34,995 nucleotides of DNA, taken from positions 174,171 to 209,165 of the forward strand of contig JBNGIO010006293.1 of NCBI GenBank assembly GCA_049999805.1. The letters run 5' to 3'. Positions 1 to 8,819 of the stretch are shown piece by piece (position 1 is the first letter of the stretch; the number at the start of each line of letters is the position of its first letter). Source of the DNA: Folioceros fuciformis (Eukaryota > Anthocerotophyta > Anthocerotopsida > Anthocerotales). A model generated the notes under the pieces. The model ran no database searches. It was not told where the DNA came from and worked only from the letters and a program-made list of their open reading frames with translations. The position numbers and the translations under genes are program-made.

Positions 1-900
1 GTCCACATCCTCCTCCCCTTACCGCATCAACCGCTCCTCCCTCCTCATAATCACCCTACCGCCCACCAAACCCTCGTCTTCCCCCGGCACCAACCCGTCA
101 CTCCCTCACTTCCTCCTCCATTCCCCGTCGCGCACCCCTGCCCGCCCGCTCTAGGAGCGCGCCCACTCACTCACCTACCGGCTCCGACCACCGGCAGGCC
201 CTCCCTACCGAATGCCGAGCTACCTACCGGGAGCAGCTTCCTCTGGCCCCGGTAGGAGACGGGCAGACGGAGATCCTTCGCTCCTGGGCAGTGCGCACAT
301 CCGCTCCTAGCGTATCACGCCAAGCGTGGGCTACTGACGGGGCCGCACCAGCAACAGCAACACTACACGACTGCCCCGCGCCTTCCCGCATCGGCAGCTA
401 CCGCAGACAAGAGCGAGCCGCACATCAATCTGCTCGCCGCTGCCAGCCGCGTCCAGATCCGTGGCCAGCCTGCAAATCCGCCACGATCGCGTCTGGGGAT
501 TGAAGCCACCACAGAAAACGCGCTGGAGGATCCGCTTGCTTATGCCGCTTTCTGGCTGGGCAAACGACGCAGCCGTCTTCCTCCGCCGCGAATTGCGAAT
601 CGCGATTCCGCCTCCCCGGCGATACTGGCGATACTCGCAATTGGACCGGGTGCGCCGGACATGGCTATAGCAATCATGGGGGCCATGGATTTCCCGTGTT
701 TCCCCATCGGACAGCCCTGGAAATTCCTGCCTTGCATCATGACTTGGCCTGGCCTGGCCGCTCGACCTGGAGTTGTGGCATGCCATCCATTCTGCACTCC
801 CCTTCTTCTGCAGTAGGTAGACTTTTTTAGGTACAGTATGTGTACCTTCACTCTCGCCTATCCCAATAAAAGGAGTTTTCACTCGCTCCGTCCTAAGCCT
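1..900. other. GC-rich, pyrimidine-biased segment with no convincing gene
   Basis: The + strand is C-rich, with repeated short CCTACCG-type words. None of the open frames resembles a known protein or shows a plausible exon structure. Composition drops abruptly to AT-rich at about 900. Similar GC-rich stretches lie just 5' of the CCCH-like gene (11.2-12.7 kb) and of the ABCA gene (27.0-28.1 kb). By analogy this may be the promoter or leader of a gene running leftwards out of the window. That is inference only. Confidence 0.4.
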
Positions 901-962
901 AAGCATGGTCAAATTTTAATTTAATTTTAATTCAAAAATTCTTCTATCATCCTGCATGCTTA

Positions 963-1066
963 ACCCTAGAGTTCTTAGAAAGTTGTGTCCACATATCTTA
1001 GGCCAAATCACAACACCCTAGAGTTCTTAAGAACTTGTGTCCAAATAGCTTAGGCCAAATACACAC
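963..1066. repeat. 52-bp direct tandem repeat, two copies
   Basis: Copies 963-1014 and 1015-1066 share the words ACCCTAGAGTTCTTA, TTGTGTCCA and CTTAGGCCAAAT at a constant spacing of 52 bases, with a few substitutions between them. They lie in AT-rich DNA just after the GC-rich segment. No function can be seen. Confidence 0.8.
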
Positions 1067-1300
1067 ATCCTATATGAAGAGGGACCAAGAGAAGAAATCA
1101 CCAAGGAAGGGTATCAATAATTTATCATTGACCAACTAAAAAAATGCGAAGAGGTTGCTTGTGGAGCATAGCATCAACGAAGGTTAACTTAATCTTCTCT
1201 AACTTATAAACCGCCTCCTCCATGGGTAGGTATGATTCTAGTGCAAATCTTTTCTAGCCGTGAGAAATCCTACCATCCTCCATTCCTTCCATTTGAATTT
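1067..1300. other. Short unassigned AT-rich stretch
   Basis: No convincing gene is seen. This DNA leads up to the LINE insertion site at 1301-1311. Confidence 0.5.
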
Positions 1301-1311
1301 GTGAGGACTCC
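1301..1311. repeat. LINE target-site duplication, left copy
   Basis: GTGAGGACTCC occurs here and again at 3753-3763, immediately after an A-rich tail. The LINE-derived sequence lies exactly between the two copies, so this is the duplication made at insertion. Confidence 0.9.
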
Positions 1312-3311
1312 AACCCAGACGGATCGCAGTTAAGGGTCTTCGCGTTTGCCGATGATACCCTTCTTTTTTGCTCGGCAGAGGAGGCTTCTTTGAACGCTCT
1401 GCTCTAGCAAGTCAAGGTCTTTGGGGAGTTGTCGGGTTGCAAGGTTAATTGGAATAAGACTCGTATGATGTGTTTACACATGGAAGGGGAGCTTCCTCTA
1501 TGCATTTGGCATATTCGGCGAGTGACACAAGGGTCCTCTCACAAATATTTGGGACTTCCCTTCCATGAGGGAGACGAGAATGGTGAGATAGGTAAGTATG
1601 TGTGCCTCAGATTCATTCGTAAAGCGGTGAGCTTGCAGCTGTTGGAGCTTAACCTTGTAGGAAGGTTGGTGGTGATTAACCATATCCTCACAGCCTCTCT
1701 ATGGTATTATTTGTTCTTGTGGGCCCCTTCCAACACGGAGGTAAAACAGTTGCAACAGGTGTTGACTTCATTCTTGTGGAAACGCGCGGGGGATAGTTCG
1801 ACTGGGTGCTCTAAGGTGGCTTGGCAACACATTATCCAGGCACGTAGTTTGGGGGGGCTTTGGGTGGATGATCCAGTTGCCAAGATGAAAGTCTTGCATG
1901 CTCAATGGGTTGTCAGGGCGGCGGATCCGGCCTTCTACCCGTGGAAGAGCTTGCTAACACAACATTTGGAGTGTACTCAAGTTGTCCCTGGGGGAAGGAG
2001 GTCTATCGACAACATCCTTGCGGATAAACCACTTCTTGATACGATAGAGTGCTCTCCACTCTTCAAGTCAATCTAGAGTAGCTACTTAGAGGTTAAGCGA
2101 TGCATTCTCCCTAGTTACCCTCTGCAAGTTGATGACGTTCTGGGTATTCCTTTGCAAGGTTTCTCGAAGTTGTGGGCTCAAGAATTTAGGGCAACGGTGT
2201 ATCAGTCACAAATCTTCGGATTGGTGTGTCGGAAAGGAGTTATCCAGCTTGGTCACCTATGGAACAGATCAGAGGCCCGTTGGAAAGAGGTGGAGGAAGT
2301 TAAGGGTGAATTTGGTTTAGGGACTAGACATGTTCGGCACATTTTCTCACAGCTGCAAGAGGGGTTAGAGGAGAAGGTTCAACGGGTGTTAAGGCAACAA
2401 CCTGCCTAGAGCAGCGAGGGTTGGCATGTGTATACCATGGATAGTAAGGGAGCCGATTCTAAGGAGGATGAACAGGAGGAAGTCCTTGAATTGGATAGGG
2501 CAGTTTGGCTTACAGGCATGGCTGAAAAAGAAGAACTGGGGTCATTCAAGGTCCTTGCACCTGAAGGGCTTTTGGAGGATAAGAGTAGGGATGACGGTGA
2601 TATCCAAAGAAGGGAACTTAGGTCCATCACAGTCCTCTCTTAGTCTGTTCGCGCAAGGCGTTGGTGCACCCAAGTCGAACGTTCTAATGGGCCACAAACC
2701 TCGGACAAGCCAGGAGTTCGATGTTGGTTTCAGCTTGCGGAAAATTGGGAGTTGGCCTTAAGACCTGATCTATACAATTGGCCTAGGAGGCCTGGTGCAA
2801 GGCGGTCAACCTTCGGTCTTTCTTCAACTTCCCAATGGTGAACCTCTACTTATGGATGGTACGAGTGCAGAAACTCAAGCAACGGCAACCAATGGCTCCC
2901 AGGCTATAGCTATTTGTGCGGAGGCAAAAGGAAGCTATCAAGCTGCTTTGGAAGTCAGTGGGAATTCCTCCCAAGGTTAGGACGACGGTTTGGTGTTTTT
3001 TTCAAGCTTGTTTGCCTAATTTGGACCGGTGGGATGGCTTGTTGGCTACTACGAGGGAAGACCAGTGTCGACTGTGCTCCTTTGGTGCCCCAAATAAAAG
3101 CCAACACACGTTCTTCTCCTGCAATTTTGCCCAAGAGATATGGAGTGAGGTGGGCAATTGGTTGCAAAGGATTCTCTCTGACGCCTGCCTCAGGATCACG
3201 AAACAAACTGCCCTTTTTGGGTTGGATGCAACCTTGGGCAAAGCTCTACTTCAGGCGCAACGGTGGGGTTTACTCTGGTCTTCTTGCCTTTTTCATCTTT
3301 GGGTCAACTGA
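1312..3311 (+). pseudogene. LINE reverse transcriptase fragment with zf-RVT region, broken
   Basis: One frame can be followed from 1312 to about 2840. It carries the reverse transcriptase motif FADD (1345-1356), then SGCKVNWNKT, then plant LINE thumb-like sequence. In-frame TAG stops fall at 1405, 2074, 2407 and 2641. A frameshift between about 2840 and 2916 moves the rest to another frame, which encodes the reverse-transcriptase-associated zinc-binding region (Cys pair in DQCRLCSFG followed by HTFFSC and EIW, around 3060-3150) and ends at 3311. The palm domain before FADD is missing, so the product cannot be functional. All four stops would be CAG (Gln) after a single T-to-C reversal. Confidence 0.88.
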
Positions 3312-3752
3312 TCTTCTGTGGTCTGTGGAGGTAATGAGCCAGTCTCATCTAAGGCTCTGCTATGGCGCATCTAGGAGCATTTACTAATTGCAGCAGATAG
3401 TCTGAGGCAAGCTGATCGAAAATAGTTCAAGCGGAGTGAATGGAGGTCAACGGGTTTCCTAGTTAACCGGAATAATGAGCACTGGAACCATGCCTGTCCT
3501 TGGGGAAGGTGAGCCTCCATGATCCCAGGGCGAGTTTGAGGTTAGTCTGGATGGTCTTAGCAGTCCGCTAATATTAGGGTGATGGGGAGCATTTCCCGAG
3601 GCCTGTCCAAAGGGCTAGACACGGGGCCGGATTTTTACTCTTCTGAGTGTGGTACGCATGCTATGTAAATACGTAGGAGGGGTCCCCTTAGTACTGTAAG
3701 AGGACAACACTATTAATCAGAATCCTTTTCTTCGCGAAAAAAAAAGAAAAAA
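1312..3752 (+). mobile_element. 5'-truncated non-LTR retrotransposon (LINE, L1-like)
   Basis: The element starts directly after the left target-site copy, already inside the reverse transcriptase just upstream of the catalytic FADD motif. The upstream endonuclease and the first part of the reverse transcriptase are therefore missing, as is typical of incomplete target-primed reverse transcription. It runs through the thumb region and a zinc-binding (zf-RVT) region. After about 440 bases of 3' non-coding sequence it ends in an A-rich tail (3737-3752, interrupted by one G) directly before the right target-site copy. The perfect 11-bp duplication suggests the insertion is not very old, although the coding frame is already broken. 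Confidence 0.9.
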
Positions 3753-3763
3753 GTGAGGACTCC
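3753..3763. repeat. LINE target-site duplication, right copy
   Basis: This is a perfect 11-base match to 1301-1311, placed directly after the A-rich tail. Confidence 0.9.
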
Positions 3764-4020
3764 TCGCCCTTAATCCTTCTGCAACAATTAAGAGATGTTC
3801 ACAAATACACCCAAGCAATGCTGTGGAAGTCATAGGATCGTTGCCCCCATAAACCACTACTGTCCAATTAGACCACAAGCCATGCAAGCAAGAGCTCTAG
3901 ACCACAACCCACCATTGATTTTGCAAGAGCGCGTTACTTAACACTTTGTCTAGACCAAAGAGGGCAATCTGTTCTATAACAACTATACTCTTCACAAGGA
4001 AGAGGTCTTGCAATGAAACA
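3764..4020. other. Unassigned AT-rich stretch before the Harbinger relic
   Basis: No open frame or recognisable motif is seen. It may hold the 5' end of the Harbinger element, but I found no convincing terminal inverted repeat with a three-base duplication. Confidence 0.4.
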
Positions 4021-5061
4021 ATGAAAGCTTGGCATGCAGATGGGACATTCTTCATGATGCTCAATGGTGATTTGCATACAAAATGTCCTACCCCAATTTT
4101 ATGGGATTGGTAAATCTACTACGACTTTATACTATTTTATCTTCTCTCTGCCAACCTCTTCACTTAGATCATGCAATTGCTATGGTACTTCATAGACTTG
4201 CTGGAGGCTTATCACCTCACATCTTTGTTGACATGTATGGAGTTGGTGTGACTACTATGGTGCAATACTCTTTACATATCACAAAAGTGCTAAGCAATCC
4301 AAAGAAGTTGTTCTCACAATTTGTTGCATGGTCGTTTATTTACACATAATAAGTCATTCCTGCCAAGTTTCAAGATCTTATAGGATTATCTAACATGGTG
4401 GGCTGCATTGATGAATCACATATCAAGTTAGCAACACAACCTGACAAAAAGGATAACCCTATTGTGTATTGGTGTAGATGTGATATACATCCTATTGTCT
4501 TGCAAGGTGTATGGAATGTAGACAAAGGATTTTTGGATGTTTGTTGCACTCATTCAGAGGGGGTTCACGATGCTACCATTTTGAAGGAGAGCAGTCTTTG
4601 GAAGAGAATGATGAAAGGAGACATTTTGAGTAAGCTTATAGTCCAAGTTCAAGGCTATGCTATTACTATGTACATTGTTGGAGATAGTGCATATCCTCTT
4701 ATGCCTTTTTTGTTGAACAACAAGTGGGCAGGATGAGAAGACAAGATTCAATAGAAGCATGCACAAGGGTCGGGTAAAGATAGAGAATGCATTTGCATTG
4801 TTAAAGAAAAAGAGGAGAATTTTGAAGAACTTGAATATCAAGTTGAAATATGCATCCCATATGGTTATGACTCGTTGTGCTTTGCACAATTATTGTATCA
4901 TAGTGGATGAGCCTCAACCCATGGATATAGATGCAAATATATATCCATTACACGAGGAAGGACATATCAATATATGGCAAGGAGTAACCACTAGAACATT
5001 GTACAATGAGGCAAAGGCTAGGCAGGAAGCATTATTTGAAACTGAGAAGAGGAATTTCTAA
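4021..5061 (+). pseudogene. PIF/Harbinger-type (HARBI1/ALP1-like) transposase, inactivated
   Basis: The N-terminal part (WHADGTFFMML, then AIAMVLHRLAGG and MYGVGVTTMVQY) matches the helix-turn-helix region of Harbinger nucleases. The DDE_4 catalytic residues can be placed: first Asp in GCIDESHIKL (about 4400-4430), then GVHDATIL, second Asp in GDSAYPLMPFLL (about 4680-4715), and Glu in RVKIENAFALLKKKRRIL (about 4775-4825). The frame is broken by a shift near 4080, two consecutive TAA codons at 4347-4352, and a further shift near 4720-4734, after which RFNRSMHKGR resumes in another frame. The three catalytic acids survive but no single open frame does. A facing trihelix ORF lies at 5142-5558. 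Confidence 0.85.
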
Positions 5062-5141
5062 ATGGATTTCAAGTAGGATGAGTTTGCAATTCCGACGACC
5101 CAAGCTAGAGCGTGATAGCGTAAAATATATTTTTATTAACT

Positions 5142-5558
5142 TCAATTATAAATAAATTTTTGTAGTTTTGATATTATGAGGTTCTCAAGCTTTTGCTTGC
5201 ATTCCTTTGCTGAAAGACGTTGGAGGTGGCAAATACTCCCAACTTCCTTTGCACTCTCACTACAGTGTTTGGTAGATAGATTTCCAACCTTGAGATACAC
5301 CACATGCATCTCGTGGTAAGCATCTATCGGGGTGGATGTTGCTTCATCCATCTAATTGACATAATCGGTTCTTCTAGCTTTTGCTACTTGATATTTTGTA
5401 GGGGAGCCTACAACAACGTCGTATGGGTCTTCATGCTCTCCAAGATTTGAAAAGATATGGAGGCTTGCTCCATCACACTCATTGCAAATAACATAAGCCA
5501 CAAGAACTTGAGCTCGAAGCCAAGTTGAACATGGCTTATCGAACTGAAAGCCATGCAC
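5142..5558 (-). pseudogene. Trihelix/Myb-SANT-like ORF, probable second Harbinger protein, broken
   Basis: Reading leftwards, one frame from 5558 to 5142 is interrupted by a single TAG at 5354-5352. The downstream part contains KEVGSICHLQRLSAKECKQ followed by KLENL. This resembles the last two helices of plant trihelix (Myb/SANT-like) domains, where R/S-AKQCKNKWENL is usual; here Leu replaces the conserved Trp. PIF/Harbinger elements normally encode such a DNA-binding partner beside the nuclease, often in the opposite orientation. This ORF faces the transposase tail to tail, about 80 bases from its end. The N-terminal part (5558 to about 5400) is not recognised. Assignment to the element rests on context plus a weak motif match. 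Confidence 0.5.
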
Positions 5559-5565
5559 GACCGAA

Positions 5566-5601
5566 AGAGTTCAATATGGTGCAAGAGTTCACTATGGTGC
5601 A
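5566..5601. repeat. 18-bp direct tandem repeat, two copies
   Basis: AGAGTTCAATATGGTGCA at 5566-5583 is followed by a copy with one substitution at 5584-5601. No function can be inferred. Confidence 0.85.
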
Positions 5602-5812
5602 AGTTGGGCACTTTTGTACTCCAAATCATTAGATATTAGGGCATAATTTACTCAATAAAAACCCAAGCTTAAAAATCATGGGTGCACCCATGTGACCAAG
5701 TTCTACTAGTTATAATATCAATGGGACCTGCTACAACGATTTTGGAGATGAAGGTGTGATTTGAAGGCGCACTCTACACACAGAAAGATGAAAAAAAGAT
5801 ATGCTAAATATA

Positions 5813-7207
5813 ACCTTTTCCTATCTTTTTACCCATTGACTATGAATGTGCCTTTATGTTTGTCGTCTACGTTATGAAAGGGCTCTCAATAAACAAAGTT
5901 GTTGCACGGTTCCAATTGTCATTTAAGGGAAAGGTAGGCATGCAAAGTTCTTCGTGTTGCTTGTCGTTATGACGCTTTACTAACTTGGATTTTTTCCTAT
6001 GTGTAGCAAGTAAAGAATGTAGAAGATGTGAAAAAGACACTAGAAGCATTATAGGCTTTCATCTTGGAGGTCCATACATGGAAAGGACTCGAGAACGAGC
6101 ATTGTGCTTTGGCGTACTTGGATATGGAGGCTAGGTTGCAAACGTTCATGGTCCCACACACCAAAGCTGTTATGTAATCTCAAGTGGTGGTAAGAGATGT
6201 GTTGGATATACAACATTGATCATGGATGTCCTCAGAGGGTTTCAAAAAGGACCATATGATAGTTGTATGGAACAAGCACATTTGTCCACTATATACCAGT
6301 TTTTCAATGATATGACAATCTCATAAGTCATAAAATTCATTATCATACATGTTTACTTTATATCATGCATTCAGCTAAGAGGCTTAAGCTAGAAAAACAT
6401 AACACAAAGACAAAGTACTTTAATGAAGAAAGAAGTTCTTATATAAAAAAATTGAGATGTCTCTTGAGTTATAAATCTAACCCTTAGTCTACGAACTAAG
6501 GTATAAACTGTATTAGTGTTTCATTCCTATTGGGATAAGACCAACATGCCCAATGACTTGGGGGGTTTCAATAGAGTGATAAAAATCAGTTGGGGCACTT
6601 CATCAAGCAACACAAAGACAAAAGTCGTTATGCAACCCATTATATCGCAAGGATCCTTCAACAATGGTAGTGCTGTCATGTCTCATGATACATACTGTTG
6701 TGAGGAAATTGTTATACATGTCTCGCAATAAGTTGGTTTTAAGTCTTACCAATGCCCACTTGGTCTTATGATGAAGCTTATCACAATGTTCTCAACGGAG
6801 GGCGATTGGATTGTTGATGTTTGTTCAAGTAGTGGGTCCACAACATTGGCAACATTGTTATGTAGGTGTAGTTGCTCCATTGCCATTGATGTAAACAAGC
6901 GATGCATCGAGTTTATACCACAACACATCCATGGATATGAGGTTTTATCATATGTGAATGAGGAACTAACATACGAGCCGCATCGTCGGGAACTTCCCAA
7001 TTCTTGGCCAAAGAAGTGAGCCAACTAGAGAAAAAGACGTTTCCGTCTCCCAGATTGTGCTTTTGGGACTTAGCAAGTTGAAGGAGGAGATGGGTGGTCT
7101 TAGTGCATGCAACAATGCAAAGCAAAAAGAAGCACTAGTGCAACCCGCCTTCGAGACCACATGTAAGGGTGATACTACACCAGGCAACGCCATGGAAGAC
7201 AGATGTA
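5813..7207 (+). pseudogene. Decayed spliced gene resembling an N4/N6 DNA methylase (C-terminal half)
   Basis: A first exon (about 5813-5933, ending FQLSFKGK) joins in phase to a second exon from 6007, across a 73-base intron with a GT donor, a CTAAC branch-like site and a T-rich tract before TAG. The second exon reads QVKNVEDVKKTLEAL, then a charged, helix-rich stretch, with stops at 6052 (TAG), 6175 (TAA) and 6217 (TGA). A later exon begins near 6517. After a TAA at 6729 it reads CPLGLMMKLITMFSTEGDW, then IVDVCSSSGSTTLATLL and IAIDVNKRCIEF. This order matches the end of Pfam N6_N4_Mtase proteins: a P-x-L helix, S-x-x-GD, V-L-D-x-F-x-G-S-G-T-T, then IGID. The first glycine of the SAM loop is Ser here. 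An open stretch in a shifted frame (7018-7207) may be the C-terminus. No DPPY-like motif was found. Family assignment is tentative; the spliced-relic interpretation is firmer. Confidence 0.45.
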
Positions 7208-8322
7208 TTTGAGGAGAACGACATTCAGTGGCTCCAAGGCATCGGCGTAGTCCCATATAGCATATCGATCCCTTGCCCTATAGAGTCACAATGTCAAGAG
7301 GAGCTTTTCATCTGTTTGCTGTATTTGTGGGATGTTAAGTTTAAAGCAAAGGCCTTAATATTATTCGCATTGTGGGGCTCGTAATCACCTTGGAGGGGAG
7401 GAGAACGCTGGCATGCTGGTGCCCCCCTTATTTCCTCCTCATTTTAAGGTGTAGTCAACCGGAAAAAATGGAATTCACCATTAACTATTTCAAACAATAG
7501 TCTGAATATTTTCCCACCTTGCCAAGACCGATAAATGGGGCCTATTCATCCTAAAGGATGATGGACAAAAGGGTTGGTGAAGGGTATTTGGCTATCTCGA
7601 CCCTTTGTGAGAAGGCTTGTCTCTAGACTCATCAACTTTTGCTCCCTACTCTTTTGAGATCGAATCAGCCAATTGGAAACAATAGAGGTATAGAAATTAA
7701 AGAAAGACTTGGAGGTGGCATTATTGTTCCTCTCTCGTGATGGCCACTTGAAGAGATCAGGTCTAAGCGTTTATTGCCAATTTTTTGCAAGCTAGAACCA
7801 GCACAAAGCTGGATCTATGCTCGAGGGACTGCGCCTCTCTAACACTTCTTCTTGGGTGTGCCACCAACTTGTTCTTGAGGTTCTTGTGAGAATGGTAATT
7901 AGGTGCAGCATTCTGCTGCAAATATCCCCCTTATCCCTCTCGAGATTATCTAGTGTGCTAGATGGAGAAACAACTTTGAATGATGTAGCCACCCGAAGTT
8001 AAGCGAGACTTGCACCACTCTATCAAACTTCAGGGGTCTACTCCTAATTTGAGGATTGCTTCATCCACCATGGCCTCAAGAGCAACAAGCACCCCATGCT
8101 CCATCTGCGACCTCCCTTTGCTTCAGAAGCGCATGACAAACTCATGCCTGCATTCCTTCTGAAACTATGTCGATAGTCGTCTACCCTATGTAATCTCTTC
8201 TACAACCTAAGGTTTCTTTAATCTGATTTTTCTTCCAATAGTGAATACTATTAAGAAGAACATGTATATTGTGCTGACCTCTCATTCCCATCTATGGATT
8301 AATTCTAAATTTTAAACTATAT
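7208..8322. other. AT-rich stretch without an intact gene; possible RING-finger remnant
   Basis: No intact gene is seen. A short frame at 8070-8162 (+) starts with ATG and reads PCSICDLPLLQKRMTNSCLH followed by SF and then a TGA, which sits where a RING finger would have its next Cys. Downstream of the stop the frame continues NYVDSRLPYV. Only the first Cys pair and the Cys-x-His step are present, so this is at most a scrap of a RING domain. Confidence 0.25.
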
Positions 8323-8324
8323 TA

Positions 8325-8344
8325 CCGTAGTTGATATATCCATT
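8325..8344. repeat. Left terminal inverted repeat of the pogo-like element
   Basis: This pairs with 11129-11148 at 19 of 20 positions and is preceded by TA at 8323-8324. Confidence 0.88.
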
Positions 8345-8819
8345 TAGCGGAAAATAATTATTTTTTACACTGGCCGAAAAACATACATATTTTTTGGGGC
8401 TTTGCCTAAATTTACATAAATCCATATAGAACTTTGCCGAAATGGGTGGATAATGTTTGCTTGTGGGCACATAACGCGTTGTGGGCGCGGCTTTGCTTGC
8501 GGGCACGGCTTTCGGGTACGTTCACTGGTGTATATGTTGTGGCTGCTCCAGTCCTCCACGAGCTTGGCATGGCGGGAGGCAGGCTCGTTGCAACTGCAAG
8601 GTGGAGCGAGCTCCTCCTTGATGGAGCTCTGCAGCTCGTAAGCTGTAGCGCCAAGCTGCAACCTACAGGGGGGTGGATAGCTCGGGCCTACCTGTAGGCT
8701 GACAGCGTCTCTAGGCTGCTCCAACAGCAACTTGGAGGCACTAATCTGCAGCTTGGAGGCCACATGTTTAATCCAGCTTAGGTTGATGACCAGCTCATTT
8801 ACTTAGATTTGCAGATGGG

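Noticed and set aside
331-912. Minus-strand 193-codon ORF in the first kilobase
   Set aside because: It lacks any recognisable motif, crosses the sharp composition change near 900, and has no splice or family support.
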